A stretch of DNA of 64,000 bases, taken from positions 1-64,000 of the forward strand of contig CAZLJE010000026.1 of NCBI GenBank assembly GCA_964559835.1, read 5' to 3'. The notes below the pieces were generated by a model that was not told where the DNA came from, did not search any database, and saw nothing but the letters and a program-made list of their open reading frames with translations. Source of the DNA: DAISJI01 sp964559835 (GTDB lineage: Bacteria; Acidobacteriota; Terriglobia; Terriglobales; Acidobacteriaceae). This document shows, one piece after another, positions 61,020-64,000 of the stretch (its first letter is position 1; each line of letters begins with the position of its first letter). The translations under genes and the position numbers were made by a program.

Positions 61020-61139
61020 CAAGTACTGAGTAGTAAGCTCTGAGTACTGAGTAATAAGCTCTGAGCACTGAGAACGGCAGGGCTTCGGTCCTGCCGTTTG
61101 GTTTTGCTCAGTACTCATTACTTATTACTTATTACTCGG
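61019..61139 (+). terminator. ilvE terminator nested in TACTGAG-word inverted repeats
   Basis: Perfect AACGGCAGG / CCTGCCGTT hairpin (61073-61098) followed by TGGTTTTG. Around it AGTACTGAG occurs at 61022 and 61043 and its complement CTCAGTACT at 61107, with further ATTACTT words to 61139. Confidence 0.85.
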
Positions 61140-61168
61140 GTATACTTCCCTGCCCGGAGGTCGTCCCC

Positions 61169-61681
61169 ATGGCCGCACCGCAGACCGCGCTCACTCCCGA
61201 CTTCATTTTCGCTTATCGCGAACTCATCCTCTCGACCATCGTTGCCGAAGCACAGACCACCCGCAAGGTCATCGCGGCCATCCCGGAAGTCAGCAAGGAT
61301 TACCGTCCCGACCGTCTCTCCCGCACCGCGCGCGAGCTGGCATGGCACATCGTTTACGAGGACACCGCGTTCCTGAACAAGATCGCCGACATGAAGATCG
61401 AGATGATGGAGGATGCGCCCGCGCCCGCGGCCATGGCGGAGATCCTGCGCTGGCACGAAACGAATTTTCCGCCTGCCATACAGCGCGTCCGCGACCTCAC
61501 CCCGAAGCAATTGCTTACGCCCGTGCCGTTCTTCAACTTCATGACCGAGCCGCTGTTCAAATACCTGATCCTCGTGAACAACCACAGCATCCATCACCGC
61601 GGACAGCTCACGTCCTACATCCGCCCAGCCGGCGGCAAAGTCCCCAGCATCTACGGCCCCAGCGCCGACGAAAAGCTCTAG
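61169..61681 (+). CDS. DinB-family four-helix metal-binding protein
   Basis: 170 residues. DinB-fold His triad: His60 in ELAWHIVYED and NNHSIHHRGQL (His139, His143). Family contains thiol-transferases and putative nickel/zinc proteins. No further clue to substrate. Confidence 0.8.
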   Translation: MAAPQTALTPDFIFAYRELILSTIVAEAQTTRKVIAAIPEVSKDYRPDRLSRTARELAWHIVYEDTAFLNKIADMKIEMMEDAPAPAAMAEILRWHETNFPPAIQRVRDLTPKQLLTPVPFFNFMTEPLFKYLILVNNHSIHHRGQLTSYIRPAGGKVPSIYGPSADEKL

Positions 61682-62079
61682 GTTCCGGTTTCAGGGTTCG
61701 GGATTCAGGGTTGATATTCCGTATTCCGTATCCCGATCCGACACGCCCGGAAACGGGATACACGTCTTCGGATGCAAGCTTTGCGATTGAGTTCCGTGCC
61801 TGCTCAAGGCTCCGATCCGCCGCTCGCTTCAGCCTGAGCGAAGCGAGGCCGGTACGCTTTGCCAGCCCACTGCGTAAGCTGTGGGAACGTGGCGCACGTC
61901 CGCCCTAGCTCGAGCGAAGCCGGGGTCCCCAGAACGCGCCGGTGTTGCGCGTTCTGGGGTGGTCGAAGCGAGGCCGGCACGCTTTCGCCGAGGCCGTCAG
62001 CCCGACGTAACCTTTCTTGTGCGCAAATAGTTAATGCAAGCAGGAGAGTGTGTCTCCGTTCTACGGACGGGAGGACTTT
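61682..62079. other. Repeat-rich spacer upstream of the DUF4139 gene
   Basis: TATTCCGTATTCCGTATCCCG at 61715, a perfect 13-base hairpin CCCCAGAACGCGC/GCGCGTTCTGGGG (61927-61959), and two near-identical GAAGCGAGGCCGG-CACGCTTT units (61840-61863 and 61965-61989). No gene seen. The hairpin could be a terminator, though without a T-run. Confidence 0.6.
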
Positions 62080-64000
62080 ATGCGCCGCTACTTGCTTGCC
62101 CTGCTGCTTCTTGTTTCGTTCGCTTACGCGGAAACCAAATCCCCTTCCGCTCCACTCTCGGGACTGCCCGTGCGCCGCGTCGTTTTGTACAAGAACGGTG
62201 TCGGATACTTCGAGCACTCCGGCCGCATCAATGGCGACCAGGAACTCGGCATCCATTTCACGACGGCGCAACTGAATGACGTACTGAAATCGCTGACAGT
62301 CGTCGATCTCGGCGAAGGCCGCGTGACCGGCATCCGCTATGACTCCATCGCCCCGCTCGACGTCCGCCTGCGCGGCCTCCGCCTTCCGCTCGGTGAACAA
62401 CCCACGCAATCCGATTTCCTGAACGCCCTCCGAGGTTCGCGAGTCGAGGTCCGGAATGGGATCGCCACCGCCGTCGGACGCGTGCTCAGCATCGAGAAAA
62501 AGACGCACATCGCGCCGAAATCCGAAGACTTGGTCGAGACCTCCGAACTGTCGCTCGTCACCGACTCCGGCGAACTCCGCACGTTTACGCTGGGACCATC
62601 CACCAGCGTCCGCGTGCTCGAGAAAGAACTCAGCCAGGACGTGAACCGGTACCTGAACCTGCTGGAATCGGCGCGCAGCAACGACCTGCGCCGCATGGTC
62701 ATCAGCGACGCCGGCAAGGGCGAGCGCGACCTGTTCGTCAGCTACATCAGCGAGGTGCCGATCTGGAAGAGCACCTACCGGATCGTTCTCCGCAAGGACG
62801 CTAAACCACTGCTGCAAGGCTGGGCAATCGTCGACAACACCGTTGGCGAAGACTGGTCCAACGTACAACTGACGCTCGTCGCCGGCTCGCCGCAATCGTT
62901 CGTGCAGAACATCTCGCAGCCACTTTATGCGAGACGTCCGGTGGTCGGACTCCCGCAAGCCGCGATGCTGGTGCCGCAGTCGCACGAGGGCACGCTAATA
63001 GGCGGCGACCGCGACGCGCTCGCAAGCGCTTCTCCTGCTGCTCCGCCTCCACCTCCACCTGCAAAAGCGGTCGGCTCAGGCTACGGCGGTGGCATCAGTG
63101 GGGGCGTCTACCGCGTCGGTCCCGCGGGGTCTCTGCAAGGCACTGTCACCGACCCATCCGGCGCCGTCATTCCCAATGCGCAGGTGACGTACCACGGCGC
63201 GAACGGCCGGTCCGAATCCACCCGCGCCGACGCCAGTGGACGCTACACGTTTTACAACGTTCCGCCGGGAAACGTGACGCTGTCGATCTCTTCTCCAGGG
63301 TTTAACGAACTTCGCGCCAACACGAACATGCAGGCGCGTACGGGAACTGTATTCAATGGACGGCTGAACGTAGGAGCCACAGCGGAAACGGTCACGGTCA
63401 GCGCAGAATCTGAAAACGTCGAAATGAATTCCGAATCGGTCGCAGACGCCATGGAAGAGATCGAAGCCGAAGCTACCGGCGGCGAGATCGGCGACCTCTT
63501 CCAGTACGACCTCAAGCAGCGCATCTCCATCGGCAAAGACCAGTCGGCTCTCGTCCCCATCATCAACTCACGCATTGACGCCGCGAAGGTCACGCTCTGG
63601 AACTCCGAGACCCAGCGCGCCCTTCGCGCCCTTTGGATCACCAACAGCACCAGCCTCACGCTCGATTCCGGCACGTTCAACATCGTCGAGGACGGCGCCT
63701 TCTCCGGCGAAGGCCTGCTTCAGCCTGTCAAACCGAACGAGCGCCGCCTCATCTCCTACGCCGCCGATACCGCGATCCGCATCACTCCGCGCGACGACAG
63801 CCGCCTCGAGCCCGCGACCCGGGTCCGCATCTTCAAGGGCGTAATGTGGATCACGCGCGAAGAGCGCGCCACCCGCGAGTACGTCGTCCGCAACAGCGAC
63901 ACCACTGCGCGCGAAGTCGTCATCGAGCATCCGGTGCGCGCCGGCTGGAAGCTCGTCGACGGCCTCAAGCCGGAAGAGACCACGGCGTCGTTCTACCGCT
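62080..64000 (+). CDS. DUF4139 protein with inserted carboxypeptidase-regulatory-like domain (3' end outside window)
   Basis: About 640 residues visible from ATG 62080 (GGAGGA upstream). Signal peptide MRRYLLALLLLVSFAYAE. DUF4140-like start (VRRVVLYKNGVGYFEHSGRI), the first DUF4139 half (VPIWKSTYRIVLRKDAKPLL), a Pro-rich linker (SPAAPPPPPPAK), then a CarboxypepD_reg-like domain (SLQGTVTDPSGAVIPNAQVT ... SGRYTFYNVPPGNV), then the DUF4139 second half (ATREYVVRNSDTTAREVVIE). The inserted domain resembles the N-terminal part of acidobacterial TonB receptors. Frame is open to the window edge. Confidence 0.88.
   Translation, partial: MRRYLLALLLLVSFAYAETKSPSAPLSGLPVRRVVLYKNGVGYFEHSGRINGDQELGIHFTTAQLNDVLKSLTVVDLGEGRVTGIRYDSIAPLDVRLRGLRLPLGEQPTQSDFLNALRGSRVEVRNGIATAVGRVLSIEKKTHIAPKSEDLVETSELSLVTDSGELRTFTLGPSTSVRVLEKELSQDVNRYLNLLESARSNDLRRMVISDAGKGERDLFVSYISEVPIWKSTYRIVLRKDAKPLLQGWAIVDNTVGEDWSNVQLTLVAGSPQSFVQNISQPLYARRPVVGLPQAAMLVPQSHEGTLIGGDRDALASASPAAPPPPPPAKAVGSGYGGGISGGVYRVGPAGSLQGTVTDPSGAVIPNAQVTYHGANGRSESTRADASGRYTFYNVPPGNVTLSISSPGFNELRANTNMQARTGTVFNGRLNVGATAETVTVSAESENVEMNSESVADAMEEIEAEATGGEIGDLFQYDLKQRISIGKDQSALVPIINSRIDAAKVTLWNSETQRALRALWITNSTSLTLDSGTFNIVEDGAFSGEGLLQPVKPNERRLISYAADTAIRITPRDDSRLEPATRVRIFKGVMWITREERATREYVVRNSDTTAREVVIEHPVRAGWKLVDGLKPEETTASFYR

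Noticed and set aside
59763..61118. 451-codon minus-strand ORF over ilvE
   Set aside because: Antisense shadow of ilvE; ends inside the ATP-grasp gene and shows no family motif.
17855..61139. CRISPR array
   Set aside because: Repeats are short words without unique spacers of constant length, and no cas genes are present.

Overview
The window reads as a chromosomal stretch of an Acidobacteriota bacterium, most likely class Terriglobia (Koribacter/Terriglobales-like). This is an inference from high GC content, three secreted von Willebrand A proteins of the acidobacterial VWFA-related type, the CarboxypepD_reg-type domain common in this phylum, and a full Gram-negative envelope gene set (Kdo synthesis, lgt, RND pumps). 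No rRNA, tRNA, CRISPR array, phage module or transposase was recognised.

Layout. 1-10776: an efflux operon on the minus strand with a membrane-fusion protein and three consecutive RND pumps; the last runs off the window. 10986-14807: a non-homologous end-joining locus, with ku plus a coupled Cys-rich mini-protein divergent from ligD and a 50-residue basic protein. 15164-17837: a secreted protein, an outer-membrane barrel-like protein, a zinc-ribbon protein, a small helical protein and an alkyltransferase-like DNA repair protein. 17941-22940: the operon infC-rpmI-rplT-pheS-pheT on the minus strand, with infC probably starting at AUC. 23008-25466: a three-repeat membrane-anchored protein, a CYTH protein and a secreted hypothetical. 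25723-32222: pyrG, kdsA, a thioredoxin-fold protein, a beta-propeller protein, kdsD and kdsC. 32434-38427: a TPR protein, a class A PBP, a small membrane protein and proS. 38583-43325: a Tat-exported aminotransferase, zapB-zapA, a structured RNA in the 6S position, lgt and rluD.

43335-48443: a VWA protein, a deletion-type junction between two broken genes, and an envelope glycan cluster (GT4, GT2, ChbG/HpnK-type deacetylase). 48564-54432: a LysM/GH-like protein, a stand-alone Clp-type AAA+ module, a hypothetical, an M48 protease and a methyltransferase. 54511-57622: an MglA-type GTPase and two divergent VWA proteins. 57698-61681: a zinc metallopeptidase next to a D-Ala-D-Ala-ligase-like ATP-grasp enzyme, ilvE and a DinB-fold protein. 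62080-64000: a partial DUF4139 protein with an inserted carboxypeptidase-regulatory-like domain.

The most unusual feature lies between the genes. At least a dozen spacers hold inverted repeats whose arms are built from stuttered copies of a short word (for example AAGGTTTC, CACGGATT, TAAGTTG, TACTGAG). The words differ between loci but the architecture is shared. They often abut or include stop or start codons, and some end in T-runs. A separate small palindromic element (core GGCGTCTCGCC) occurs in two spacers and once in frame inside kdsA, where it lengthens the loop after a metal-binding histidine.
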